A stretch of 64,000 bases of DNA, from positions 24,477-88,476 of the forward strand of contig JBJEQF010000035.1 in the NCBI GenBank assembly GCA_051881615.1, in the 5' to 3' direction. Position 1 is the first letter of the stretch; each line of letters starts with the position of its first letter. The notes beneath the pieces were generated by a model. It ran no database searches and was not told where the DNA came from. It worked only from the letters and a program-made list of their open reading frames with translations. The DNA is from CAMFTQ01 sp051881615 (GTDB lineage: Bacteria > Bacillota > Clostridia > Oscillospirales > Acutalibacteraceae). Positions 52,246 to 60,321 of the stretch are shown here, piece after piece. The position numbers and the translations under genes were made by a program.

Positions 52246-52972
52246 TTGTACGCAGCCTCCTTTCGAGAATTGAAACAAGCTTAGTCAGAATAATTACAAC
52301 TACAAGGTAAATAAGCGCAACTGCAATAAGCGGCATAAACGCTTCGTAGGTACGGCTCTTGATAAGGTCGCCTGCCTTTGTCAGATCCATAAGACCTATG
52401 TAGCCCGATACAGATGTTTCCTTGAGCAATACTATAAACTCGTTTGCAAGTGCAGGCAGAACATTCTTTAGTGCCTGCGGCAAAATAATAAAAATCATTG
52501 TCTGAACATAGTTAAAGCCGAGGCTTCTGCCTGCTTCAAACTGTCCCTTGTCAATCGACATAATGCCCGAACGCACGATTTCTGCAACGTATGCACCCGA
52601 GTTGATACCGAATGCGATAATTGCAACAGGTATTTTATCTACATCAAATGAAGCAAAAATTACGAAATAGATAATCATAAGCTGAACAACAACAGGTGTT
52701 CCTCTGATTACCGTCAGATACAACTTACAGAACAAATCGCCGATTTTCAGAAGCACCTTGCCGAGCGTCCATTTTTTTACGTCCTTAAGCAAGTTTTCGC
52801 TTGATGAACGCACAATAGCAATTACAAAGCCTAAGAAAAGTCCGAGCAACAGCGCACCGAAGGCGATTATGAGCGTTGCCTTTAAGCCTTCAACAAGCCA
52901 TAGCCACCTGTCATCTTCAATAAAATTCACCTGAAACTTTTCAACAAAGCTGTTCCACCAATCTAAATTCAT
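52235..52972 (-). CDS. Amino-acid ABC transporter permease (HisM/GlnP type)
   Basis: This 245-residue membrane protein has five hydrophobic helices and the family EAA loop (SGIMSIDKGQFEAGRSLGFNYVQTMIFIILPQAL). VIRGTPVVVQLMIIYF is the conserved stretch of the glutamine/histidine permease group. ATG 52970-52972 is taken as start; the longer frame to 53014 starts inside the hairpin. The N-terminal Trp-rich NLDWWNSFVEKF is typical of the family. Substrate is not readable. Confidence 0.93.
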   Translation of the reverse strand: MNLDWWNSFVEKFQVNFIEDDRWLWLVEGLKATLIIAFGALLLGLFLGFVIAIVRSSSENLLKDVKKWTLGKVLLKIGDLFCKLYLTVIRGTPVVVQLMIIYFVIFASFDVDKIPVAIIAFGINSGAYVAEIVRSGIMSIDKGQFEAGRSLGFNYVQTMIFIILPQALKNVLPALANEFIVLLKETSVSGYIGLMDLTKAGDLIKSRTYEAFMPLIAVALIYLVVVIILTKLVSILERRLRTSER

Positions 52973-52997
52973 TTTTTCACCGTCCGTCTTTATAATG

Positions 52998-53028
52998 AAA
53001 AGAGCAAGAGCCAAGCCCCTGCTCTTTT
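52998..53028 (-). terminator. Hairpin between binding protein and permease genes
   Basis: AAAAGAGCA and TGCTCTTTT bound a loop of 13 nt, with a T-rich tract. Such partial terminators typically keep the binding protein in excess of the permease. Confidence 0.72.
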
Positions 53029-53048
53029 ATCTGTGAGTAAAGCGAAAA

Positions 53049-53849
53049 TTACTTTCTAACGATAATTACCTGCTTAGCAGTTGTGTAAGAATCTGTAAAG
53101 TCAACGCTCTTTAATCTGTCCTCTGTTACAGACATACCTGCAACGCCTATGTCAGCCTTGCCTGAAACTACTGCGTTGATGATTGAGTCAAACTCCATAT
53201 TGTTGATTTTAAGCTCATAGCCTAAAACATCGCAAACAGCCTGTGCCATATCAGCGTCAATACCCTTTACAGTGTCGCCCTCCATAAATTCGTATGGCGG
53301 GAACTCTGCGTTTGTAGCCATTACAAGAGTACCCTTTGAACGGTCAGCGTCTGCCTTTGCTGTGTAAGGAGTTTTGCCTGCGTCCTCGCCGATGTAGTTC
53401 TTAACGATGCTGTCGAGAGTGCCGTTATCTTTTAATGTCTTTAAAGCGCCGTTGATAGCATTTTTAAGCTCTGTTTTTTCTTTGCTGATGCAGATAGCAT
53501 AATCCTCAACCTCGAAAGGCTCATCGAGGATTTTTAAGTCCTTGTTGTTCTCAACAAAAACCTTTGCAGGCTCGTTGTCGATAACTACGCAGTCAAGCTT
53601 GCCCTGTGAAAGAGCTAAAACAGCGTCTGCACCCTTGTTGTAACGCTGAATAGTTGAGCCTTCCTTTTCATAATCAGAGGCATAGATGTCGCCTGTTGTG
53701 CCAAGCTGAACGCCGATTTTTTTGCCGGGTAAATCAGCCTTGCTGTTTACTGTGTTTTCCGGCTTTGTTTCTACCGTTGTGCTGCCTGTGCAGGCTGCAA
53801 GGCTTACGCAAAGTACTGCCGCCAAAATTACAGCTAAAATCTTTTTCAT
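53049..53849 (-). CDS. Amino-acid ABC transporter binding lipoprotein, apparently circularly permuted
   Basis: The 266-residue protein has a lipoprotein signal (MKKILAVILAAVLCVSLAAC, lipid Cys20). It is an SBP_bac_3 solute-binding protein by motif, but the halves are in reverse order. Residues 38-154 (LPGKKIGVQLGTTGD ... LDSIVKNYIGE) correspond to the usual C-terminal portion (second lobe and return). After a short linker (155-172), residues 173-266 (KGTLVMATNAEFPPYEF ... VDFTDSYTTAKQVIIVRK) are what normally comes first. The order thus looks like a circular permutation cut at the hinge. Both binding-site segments (FPPYEF; SVTEDRLKSVDF) are intact. Substrate is a polar amino acid by family. 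Confidence 0.88.
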   Translation of the reverse strand: MKKILAVILAAVLCVSLAACTGSTTVETKPENTVNSKADLPGKKIGVQLGTTGDIYASDYEKEGSTIQRYNKGADAVLALSQGKLDCVVIDNEPAKVFVENNKDLKILDEPFEVEDYAICISKEKTELKNAINGALKTLKDNGTLDSIVKNYIGEDAGKTPYTAKADADRSKGTLVMATNAEFPPYEFMEGDTVKGIDADMAQAVCDVLGYELKINNMEFDSIINAVVSGKADIGVAGMSVTEDRLKSVDFTDSYTTAKQVIIVRK

Positions 53850-53899
53850 AATCTTTTGCTCCTTTTGTTCTTATTTAAGACGTAAAAACATCTTACAAT

Positions 53900-53928
53900 A
53901 ATTTATCATACTAAAATCCAATAGTCAA
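53900..53928 (-). promoter_or_regulatory. Promoter of the amino-acid ABC operon
   Basis: On the minus strand TTGACT (53923-53928) and TAAATT (53900-53905) are 17 nt apart. The start is about 45 nt before the lipoprotein ATG. Confidence 0.6.
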
Positions 53929-53983
53929 TATATTTAGCAGGATTTTGTATAAAATTGCAAATTTTCGGTAAATTTATACGTTA

Positions 53984-54745
53984 TTAGTTCTTTCTTTTCT
54001 GAATATTGTACGAAATTTTAGTTACCGCTTTCTCGCTTATAAATCTCTCCCAGAATTTTGACAGCTTCATAAGCGTACCCGGAATAATTATCATCTTGCC
54101 CTTTAGTGCTTTGTCTATCGCATATTTTGCGACAAATTCCGAGCTTACACCGTCCATCGCAAATTTAACATTTGCAACCTTGTCAAACTCTGTTTTGACA
54201 GGTCCCGGACATAATGCAGAAATTTTCACGTTGCTTTTTTCCCGGCGAAGCTCCTCATATATGCCCTGTGTAAGACGTACCACGTAGTTTTTTGAGGCAT
54301 AGTAGGACGAAAGCAACGGTCCTGCCAGAAAGCCTGCCGAGGACGCAACGTTAAGTATGCAGCCGCTGTCCTTTTTTACAAAATCCTTTAAGAAAAGCTT
54401 TGTCAGAATGTGAACTGCCCTTATATTTGTGTCGATAAGCCTTAGCTCCCTGTCAAGGTCTATCTCGCTGAATTTGCCGTGAATACCGAAGCCGGCATTG
54501 TTTATGAGCATATCAACTCCGTCGTTTTTCGTCTGCTCGTAAAGACCTCTGCACTGCTTTTCATCAGCCACATCGCACGTTATCACCCTGACGCTTACGC
54601 CGTATTTTTCTTCAATTTCTTCTTTAAGCTCCAAAAGGCGGTCGGTTCTTCTTGCCGTTATAATCAAATCATATTGCTTGCTCCCAAGATACCTTGCCAT
54701 ATCTCTGCCGATACCCGAGCTTGCGCCTGTTACAAGTGCTTTCAT
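53984..54745 (-). CDS. Short-chain dehydrogenase/reductase (SDR)
   Basis: This 253-residue classical SDR has NAD(P) motif ALVTGASSGIGRDMARYL (3-20), LINNAGFGIHG near residue 85, catalytic Ser in NVASSAGFLAG and YYASKNYV (YXXXK). The Arg pair near the first strand (TARRTDRL) suggests NADP. Substrate is unknown; the pattern SSGIG/ NAGFG resembles the DltE-like group. It starts 9 nt after the methyltransferase gene, so they form a two-gene operon. Confidence 0.9.
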   Translation of the reverse strand: MKALVTGASSGIGRDMARYLGSKQYDLIITARRTDRLLELKEEIEEKYGVSVRVITCDVADEKQCRGLYEQTKNDGVDMLINNAGFGIHGKFSEIDLDRELRLIDTNIRAVHILTKLFLKDFVKKDSGCILNVASSAGFLAGPLLSSYYASKNYVVRLTQGIYEELRREKSNVKISALCPGPVKTEFDKVANVKFAMDGVSSEFVAKYAIDKALKGKMIIIPGTLMKLSKFWERFISEKAVTKISYNIQKRKN

Positions 54746-54754
54746 AATTGTACC

Positions 54755-55381
54755 TCACTTTACGGCAACGGCTGACAGCCAGCAGCCGTTTTCGTGGATA
54801 TATGTTCTTACGTTTTTAAAGCCTGCCTCTTTAAGCTGCTCTTCAAGGACATCTCTGTGCGGAACCTTTAAATTTATAGCCTTTACATATTCGTCCCACT
54901 TGTCAGGCTCGTTTTCGTCATAGCACGACTCAAAAACAAGCAGAAGCTCGCCGTTTTCCTTTAAAACCCGCCTTACCTCTTTTAAATCATTGACTGGGTC
55001 AGGCCAGAAATAGAACGTTTCTACCGCCGTTATGCTGTCAAATGCGCTGTCGCTGTACGGCATTTGCGAAACACTTCCGCAGTCAATCTGCACCCTGTTT
55101 TCTACAATCAGGTTTTTGCACAGCTTTTTTGACTCCTCTACGCAAAGCTCCGAATAATCCAAGCCGTAAACCTTACCGTCGGGTGCAGCTTTGCTCAGTC
55201 TTTCTACAGTTTTTCCGCCGCCGCAGCCTATGTCAAGAATTACAGCGTCATTTTTAAACTCAACGTGTGAAAGTCCCCACGAGGTTACGTCAAAGTGATG
55301 CTCGTTCATACTTTCAATCATCTTTTTGCCCCAATAGCCCTGAGGCTTGCAGGCGTTTTTTATCAGTTCGATATCAGCCAT
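54755..55381 (-). CDS. Class I SAM-dependent methyltransferase
   Basis: This 208-residue protein has SAM motif I VILDIGCGGGKTVERLS near residue 48. The acidic end of strand 2 is VYGLDYSELCVEESKKL. Motif II/III covers SITAVETFYFWPDPVNDLKEVRRVLKENGELLLVFE. It resembles small-molecule methyltransferases of the UbiE-like group, and the substrate is not clear. ATG 55379-55381 has AGAGG upstream. It is the first gene of the pair with the SDR, which suggests they act on the same compound. Confidence 0.88.
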   Translation of the reverse strand: MADIELIKNACKPQGYWGKKMIESMNEHHFDVTSWGLSHVEFKNDAVILDIGCGGGKTVERLSKAAPDGKVYGLDYSELCVEESKKLCKNLIVENRVQIDCGSVSQMPYSDSAFDSITAVETFYFWPDPVNDLKEVRRVLKENGELLLVFESCYDENEPDKWDEYVKAINLKVPHRDVLEEQLKEAGFKNVRTYIHENGCWLSAVAVK

Positions 55382-55489
55382 TTTATTACCTCTTTCAAAT
55401 ATTTTATACATTTTTTACATTGACAATACAATGCTGTTGTTATACAATTTTATCGTTACATTTACAGCAAACCGAAAGGAGTACAGTTA

Positions 55490-57124
55490 ATGAGTAAACC
55501 CAAGGCTCAGAAAAGCAAAAAAACCGGTTCAAAATCTGTAAGTGCCAAGAAAAACTATACTACACCTACAGATTTTGTCAACTACTTTTTGCTTATTATG
55601 TTTGCATTTTTTCCGTTTTACTATACAAAGCAGTTTTCAAACATAAGGCACGACAAGTACAACGTGTTTATGTTTGCTGCCGTTGCGCTGACGCTTGCTG
55701 TTGCAGGATATATGATATACTCTGCATATACCGGCAAGGATTACCTGAAAAAGCAGTTATCAGGTGATAACAAAGCGTCTGTAATCTGCTCTACGGATAT
55801 TTTCTTTCTTGTCTTTTTATTTGCGAGCATTGTATCCACCTTTATGTCGGGCGATATAAAAAATGCGCTGACAGGCGACCTCGGCAGAAACAACGGACTT
55901 TTGCTGATACTCGGCTATACACTCACTTACTTTTTTGTTTCACGCTTTTATATGTATAAAACATATATTATGGTGGTTTATGTGCTTGTGTCAAGCCTTG
56001 TGTGCGGACTTGCCGTTTTAAACTTCTTTTATGTTGACCCGCTTAATATGTTTGCAAATTATGCGCAGAGATACGTGCTTGACTTTTCTTCAACAATTGG
56101 CAACAAAAACCTTATGTCGAGCTTTTCGTGTATGTCGCTTGCTGTTTGCTTTATGCTTTATATCACAGGCAAAAGCAAGGGACTGAGGGTATTTTACCTT
56201 GTAGGTCTTGCATTCAGCTTTTGCGGAACGCTTGTTGCTGACAGTGACAGCGGCTTTATCGGAATTTTTGCCGCTGTATCGTTTGTGTTTTTATATTGCG
56301 TAAGGAAGTATTCAAGGCTTCGTGATTTCTTTACTGCCGTTGCCGTTATGCTCTTTTCGGCAAAGCTTCTCCGCCTTATCTCCTTTATGTACGGCGACAA
56401 AAACAACAAGGGGCTTGACTCGTTTGCAGAGCTTTTTGTTATGAAAAACTCTACGCTTGTACTGCTGATTATTGTAGCGGCAATAGCGGTTGGTCTGCAC
56501 CTTTTGCAAAAACGCTTTAAGGAGCTTGAAGGCTTTGTTATGCCTAAATCTGTATTTGTCATTACCGTATGCGTTTTCGGACTGGCTTTAGCCGTCTTTG
56601 CCGTTATGTTCTATTATTTCAGCGTTGTAGATACAACTACAGAGCTAAACGGATTTTTAAGATTTTTCAGATTTAACAATTCGTGGGGTACTCACCGAGG
56701 ATATATGTGGATAAAATCAATAGAGCTTTTCAGCACCTTTGACATAAAGGGTATGCTGTTCGGCTGCGGTCCCGATTTATACAGAAGTGCATTTGAACCG
56801 CTGTTTAAAAGCGATATGATTGCAAGATACGGCGAAACAACAAACTGCGCTCACAACGAATACCTCAACTTCCTTGTAACAACAGGAATTATCGGCGCTG
56901 TATCATATATCGGAATTATCGTTACAGCGATTGTAAAGGCGGTAAAAAATTCAAAACAGCTTCCGCTTGTAATGGTATTTGCCTGCGCCGTTGTTGCTTA
57001 CTGCACACAGGCTGTTGTAAACATCAGCCAGCCTATTACTACGCCGATAATGATAATATTCCTTTCTATGCTTATGGGAGTTATCAGGAACAAGCAGACC
57101 TACGACAGCGAAAAGTATAAATAA
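55490..57124 (+). CDS. O-antigen ligase/polymerase-like membrane protein (Wzy_C family)
   Basis: This 544-residue protein has a basic Lys-rich start and roughly 12 hydrophobic helices. The WaaL/Wzy-type loop comes late, with NSWGTHRGYMWIKSIELF (residues about 396-413), GCGPDLYRSAFEP and TNCAHNEYLNFLVTTGIIG. That HNEYL motif is a recognised feature of O-antigen ligases and teichuronic-acid-like polymerases. It may polymerise or ligate the surface polysaccharide at the outer face of the membrane, although it is 48 kb from the rhamnose cluster. Shine-Dalgarno AAGGAG lies 8 nt before the ATG. Confidence 0.87.
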   Translation: MSKPKAQKSKKTGSKSVSAKKNYTTPTDFVNYFLLIMFAFFPFYYTKQFSNIRHDKYNVFMFAAVALTLAVAGYMIYSAYTGKDYLKKQLSGDNKASVICSTDIFFLVFLFASIVSTFMSGDIKNALTGDLGRNNGLLLILGYTLTYFFVSRFYMYKTYIMVVYVLVSSLVCGLAVLNFFYVDPLNMFANYAQRYVLDFSSTIGNKNLMSSFSCMSLAVCFMLYITGKSKGLRVFYLVGLAFSFCGTLVADSDSGFIGIFAAVSFVFLYCVRKYSRLRDFFTAVAVMLFSAKLLRLISFMYGDKNNKGLDSFAELFVMKNSTLVLLIIVAAIAVGLHLLQKRFKELEGFVMPKSVFVITVCVFGLALAVFAVMFYYFSVVDTTTELNGFLRFFRFNNSWGTHRGYMWIKSIELFSTFDIKGMLFGCGPDLYRSAFEPLFKSDMIARYGETTNCAHNEYLNFLVTTGIIGAVSYIGIIVTAIVKAVKNSKQLPLVMVFACAVVAYCTQAVVNISQPITTPIMIIFLSMLMGVIRNKQTYDSEKYK

Positions 57125-57146
57125 TTTCACAGTTTAAAAAATTCAG

Positions 57147-57180
57147 CGCACACTTAGCTTATTGCTTTGTGTGCGTTTTT
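57147..57180 (+). terminator. Terminator after the ligase-like gene
   Basis: CGCACAC (57147-57153) and GTGTGCG (57169-57175) close a 15 nt loop followed by five T. Confidence 0.82.
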
Positions 57181-57193
57181 GTTCGTATAAAAA

Positions 57194-57236
57194 CAGAAAC
57201 GGTCACTGCCGTAAGCCTTGGCACCAACCGTTTCCG
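57194..57236. ncRNA. Stable structured element (possible small RNA) between terminator and response regulator promoter
   Basis: GAAACGGT (57198-57205) and ACCGTTTC form a perfect 8 bp outer stem, with an inner TGCC/GGCA stem and a small loop. On the minus strand it is followed by TGTTTTT. It resembles no family that I recognise. No coding potential is seen. It could be a minus-strand terminator, a short RNA or a regulatory site. Confidence 0.35.
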
Positions 57237-57330
57237 CATAAGAAGTTATATAGGGTATTGCAAAGTATATTTTATATTTACGTGCCGTAAAATACTATTG
57301 CTTTTTGTTGCAAAAAATTATTAAAATATA

Positions 57331-57359
57331 TTGCTTTTCGTTGGAATTCACGTTATAAT
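57331..57359 (+). promoter_or_regulatory. Promoter of the response regulator gene
   Basis: TTGCTT (57331-57336) and TATAAT (57354-57359) are 17 nt apart. The start near 57366 rules out the longer reading frame from 57331 and supports ATG 57394. Confidence 0.72.
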
Positions 57360-57393
57360 TTTAGCAAAATTTGTTTTATGTGAGAGGCTTAGT

Positions 57394-58173
57394 ATGGAAA
57401 ACAAACTGACAATACTCCTTGTTGAGGACGACCGCCAAACCTGTAAGGAATTTATAAATCTTGTTGACAATTCTGATGATTTGTTGCTTGTCGGTGTAAC
57501 AAACAACGCTTTTAAAGCTGTTGATTTAATACGTGACAGACTGCCCGACGCAGTAATTCTTGATTTGGAGCTCCACAGCGGAAGCGGAAACGGTCTGAAC
57601 GTGCTGAGTGCTTTAAAGGATATGTCGCTGAGTGCGTCACCGTATATACTTGTTACAACTAATAATTCAAGTGCGGTAACCTATGAAGCCGCCCGTAAGC
57701 TGGGCGCTGACTTTATAATGTCTAAGCACCAACCCGATTACAGCGAAAAAACTGCGCTCGAATTTTTGAGAATGCTCTCACCCGTTATAAAAAGCAATCA
57801 AAAGCCAAGCACGGCAGACTCGGAGGAATCGCCGGAGTATTACGAAAAACGGATTACACGCAGAATTATTTCTGAGCTTAACCTGATTGGCGTAAATCAG
57901 AAATCGGTCGGCTATAAATATCTGATTGACGGCATTATTATGACGATAAAAAGTCCCACGCAAAACCTTTGCAGTGTTATAGCCAAAAAATACGGCAAAA
58001 CAGAGTGCAGTGTAGAACGTGCAATTCAAAATGCGATTAACAGAGCCTGGGCAACAACCGACATTGACGATTTGCTGACCTACTACACGGCAAAGATAAG
58101 CTCGTCAAAGGGAGTGCCGACGCTTACCGAGTTTATTTTCTACTATGCAAACAAGCTGAAAAATGAGTACTAA
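57394..58173 (+). CDS. Response regulator with Spo0A-type DNA-binding domain
   Basis: This 259-residue protein has an N-terminal receiver (about 6-135): acidic pair EDD at 11-13, phospho-acceptor Asp57 in VILDLELHSGSGNGL, switch Thr in LVTTNNSS, and KH in SKHQ. A linker rich in Ser/Glu follows. The C-terminal domain (about 155-255) matches Spo0A-type effector domains: KRITRRIISELNLIGVNQKSVGYKYL, then the recognition-helix region CSVERAIQNAINRAW and FIFYYANKL. It is smaller and more divergent than a true Spo0A. Its cognate kinase is probably the GHKL protein 214 nt downstream. ATG 57394 has GAGAGG 7 nt upstream. Confidence 0.9.
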   Translation: MENKLTILLVEDDRQTCKEFINLVDNSDDLLLVGVTNNAFKAVDLIRDRLPDAVILDLELHSGSGNGLNVLSALKDMSLSASPYILVTTNNSSAVTYEAARKLGADFIMSKHQPDYSEKTALEFLRMLSPVIKSNQKPSTADSEESPEYYEKRITRRIISELNLIGVNQKSVGYKYLIDGIIMTIKSPTQNLCSVIAKKYGKTECSVERAIQNAINRAWATTDIDDLLTYYTAKISSSKGVPTLTEFIFYYANKLKNEY

Positions 58174-58206
58174 AAAAACAGACTGCGTTTTCACACAGCC
58201 TGTTTT
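58174..58206. terminator. Bidirectional terminator between response regulator and small peptide gene
   Basis: AAACAGACTG (58176-58185) and CAGCCTGTTT (58196-58205) pair with one mismatch, with A/T runs on both sides. It ends both the plus-strand regulator transcript and the minus-strand peptide transcript. Confidence 0.85.
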
Positions 58207-58216
58207 AAAAATTCGA

Positions 58217-58261
58217 TTATTGATTTAACAGATCTAAAATAAATTTCCACCAATCCCACAT
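58217..58261 (-). CDS. Candidate 14-residue peptide, MWDWWKFILDLLNQ
   Basis: On the minus strand, ATG (58259-58261) is followed by 13 codons and TAA. GGTGG lies 8 nt before the ATG, and a terminator begins 11 nt after the stop. The peptide is tryptophan-rich at the N-terminus and could form a short amphipathic helix. It lies between a response regulator and a GHKL sensor kinase, divergent to the kinase. That is where a secreted signal might be encoded, but no leader peptide or known autoinducer motif is present. It could instead be a membrane-active peptide, or a chance frame. A possible -10 TATAAT lies at 58301-58306 (minus strand). Confidence 0.5.
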   Translation of the reverse strand: MWDWWKFILDLLNQ

Positions 58262-58272
58262 AATTAAAGCCA

Positions 58273-58314
58273 CCTTTCTTTAACAATTTCTATGTATAGA
58301 ATTATAAAGAAAGG
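58273..58314. promoter_or_regulatory. 10 bp inverted repeat flanking the peptide gene promoter
   Basis: CCTTTCTTTA (58273-58282) and TAAAGAAAGG (58305-58314) are perfect inverted repeats. One arm overlaps the peptide Shine-Dalgarno region and the other abuts its -10 (minus strand TATAAT, plus 58301-58306). The centre holds CTATGTATAG-like symmetry. It may be a regulator-binding site between the divergent promoters of the peptide and kinase genes. Confidence 0.4.
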
Positions 58315-58386
58315 CGGTTTATTCGGTAATTTCTTTACGTTGTCAGTTTTTGCTTGATTATAATATACTTTTTAGGGGAGCTTATA

Positions 58387-59850
58387 ATGCTTGATTTTTT
58401 GGGTGTAGCTTTCAAATATTTTTTTATCACTTTATGCAGTGTTTTCATCTTTAAAAAGCTAAATAGCATTAAATCTTATTATAAACAGATAGCTGTTGAA
58501 ATAGTTTTTTCTATGATAACAGCCACAGCTGTATTTTTTACACGTGAAGCTCTAAGCGTTTTAAGCCTGTTTTTTATTGTATCTTTTACAACTGCTTTAT
58601 TGAAAATCTTGTATAGAAGTTCCTTCGATAAAACTCTTGCTTATACAATAATATCTGTTGCAATCAGTTTTATTGCATATTTCTTTGCGACACTGATTAT
58701 CGGTACAATCACCTTTCCGTTCAGCAGTTTAGTAAATAACAGCAGTCTTTTAACCCTTACTACGGATTTATCTGTCGGTCTTTTTCAGCTTCTGACTTGT
58801 AATTTACTGTTTCGTATTAAAAGATTAAAAAAGGGCATAGCCGCCTATGAATCTAAGCTTACAAGTGACTCAGGGCTCTTTATAAGCCTATCACTTTTAC
58901 TTATCGCATCGTTACTCGGCACCGACAACAACTACACTGTAACACAAATTATTTTGATTTGTCTGTTCCCCATCGGTATGCTTTTATTCTTTTGGTGGAG
59001 AAATCATATTAAAAACATCTATCTTGAAAAGGTCTATAAAAGAAATATCGAAATACTTGAAAACACAGTGTCGGAGCAGAAAACCGAAAACGAAATGCTC
59101 AGAAAGCAAAATGACGAGCTGTCAAAAATTATCCACAAGGACAACAAGGTTATTCCTGCTATGAATATGGCTGTTGAGGAAATCCTGACGTGTCAGTCAG
59201 CCGACGAGCAAAAAATAAAGGCAAAATCGCTCCTCACACAGCTAAAGGCTATGACTTCGGAAAGAAAAGGAATAGTCACAGAGTACGAAAGCAAAAGCAA
59301 GACGCTTGCCTCTACAGGTGTTTTTTCTGTTGACGCAAGTTTTAATTATTTGCTTGCAAAGGCAAAAGAAAAAGAAGTTCTCTTTGATTTATCGGTAACA
59401 AACGGTATTGCAGGCTGTCTAGACAACGTCGTATCAGAAAATGACCTGAACACTCTTATTCTTGACCTTGGCGAGAATGCTGTTATAGCCGCATCTTTTT
59501 CTGAAAAGAAAAATGTTTTCGTTATGATAGGTTCAGATAACAAGAAGCTTTGCTTATACATTTATGACAGCGGAAAGCTTTTTGACGCTGATGTAATTGC
59601 AAATCTCGGCAAAAAGAGGATAACAACGCACAAAAACAGCGGCGGAAGCGGAATAGGCTTGATGACAACCTTTTCGCTTTTGCAGAAATACAGCGCAAGC
59701 CTGAGAATTGATGAAACGGTTCAGAATGAAAGCTACTCAAAATGCGTATCGCTTATTTTTGACACAGAGGGCAAAATATTCATAAAATCAAAGAGAAAGG
59801 AAATTGCAGATATTTCGCAAAAAAGAAACGAATTTATTTTTGAAGTATAG
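58387..59850 (+). CDS. GHKL-type sensor histidine kinase (AgrC-like architecture)
   Basis: This 487-residue protein has about six N-terminal transmembrane helices (residues 1-220), a short coiled coil (KNIYLEKVYKRNIEILENTVSEQ), and a dimerisation/phospho-His region with IIHKDNKVIPAM. The HATPase domain has the N-box LILDLGENAVIAAS and G-box SGGSGIGLMTTFSLLQKY. The polytopic sensor plus GHKL catalytic domain is the pattern of peptide-sensing kinases such as AgrC. ATG 58387 has AGGGGAG 7 nt upstream; the start upstream in 58354 is not supported. The likely partner is the Spo0A-type regulator, and the small peptide next to it may be its ligand. A ligand is not proven. Confidence 0.9.
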   Translation: MLDFLGVAFKYFFITLCSVFIFKKLNSIKSYYKQIAVEIVFSMITATAVFFTREALSVLSLFFIVSFTTALLKILYRSSFDKTLAYTIISVAISFIAYFFATLIIGTITFPFSSLVNNSSLLTLTTDLSVGLFQLLTCNLLFRIKRLKKGIAAYESKLTSDSGLFISLSLLLIASLLGTDNNYTVTQIILICLFPIGMLLFFWWRNHIKNIYLEKVYKRNIEILENTVSEQKTENEMLRKQNDELSKIIHKDNKVIPAMNMAVEEILTCQSADEQKIKAKSLLTQLKAMTSERKGIVTEYESKSKTLASTGVFSVDASFNYLLAKAKEKEVLFDLSVTNGIAGCLDNVVSENDLNTLILDLGENAVIAASFSEKKNVFVMIGSDNKKLCLYIYDSGKLFDADVIANLGKKRITTHKNSGGSGIGLMTTFSLLQKYSASLRIDETVQNESYSKCVSLIFDTEGKIFIKSKRKEIADISQKRNEFIFEV

Positions 59851-59856
59851 TGATAT

Positions 59857-59891
59857 ACCGGCTCCCGATGCTTTCGCACAGGGAGCCACGG
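59857..59891 (+). terminator. Hairpin after the kinase gene
   Basis: GGCTCCC (59860-59866) and GGGAGCC (59881-59887), extended by CCG/CGG with one bulge, are followed by TTTTG. It resembles a short piece of the MITE-like repeats. Confidence 0.65.
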
Positions 59892-60105
59892 TTTTGTTAT
59901 CCTGTAGCTCATAATCCTGATTTTGAACCTGTCCGACATTTTCGCATAATATATATCATAGCTACGCTTTAACCAAAGCCTGATTAAGCAATATCGTTGC
60001 ATTATGCTTTGAACACCGTTCACCGCTTAGTCAGGTATCGGTATTAAATACAAACAGGTTTGATAATAAACTCTGCTTGTAAACTATTTGAAAGGAGTCA
60101 GAAAA
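59892..60105. other. Upstream region of the cotJ operon (about 210 bp)
   Basis: No gene is seen. I could not place a convincing sigma-E or sigma-A promoter with proper spacing, although mother-cell sigma-E control is the family expectation for cotJ. AAAGGAG lies at 60091-60097 ahead of the cotJA start. Confidence 0.5.
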
Positions 60106-60321
60106 GTGGACGCTATTGAGAAAATTATGATTGATTACGGTATTGCACCACTGCCCGGCTCAACCCCCGAGGCGATGGCTTTTGTACCGTTTCAGCCTGC
60201 AAATCCAAAGCTCTACGGAGCCATACAAGGCTTTGAGTCAGGAACAATGTTCCCCACACTCAACAAGCCGTTTTACGGCAGTAAATGCACAGCCGACAGA
60301 ACAGGTGATGAAGATGACTGA
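60106..60321 (+). CDS. cotJA: Spore coat-associated protein CotJA
   Basis: This 71-residue protein starts at GTG 60106, with AAGGAG 8 nt upstream. The core FVPFQPANPKLYGAIQGFE, with GTMFPTLNKPFYGSKC, matches CotJA: an aromatic-rich segment, then EXGTXFPXLXKPF. It is a small coat-associated protein made in the mother cell during sporulation, first in the cotJABC operon. Its stop overlaps cotJB by 8 nt. Confidence 0.92.
   Translation: MDAIEKIMIDYGIAPLPGSTPEAMAFVPFQPANPKLYGAIQGFESGTMFPTLNKPFYGSKCTADRTGDEDD

Noticed and set aside
57331..57393. Longer N-terminus for the response regulator
   Set aside because: The predicted promoter lies within this stretch, and the receiver domain starts normally at ATG 57394.
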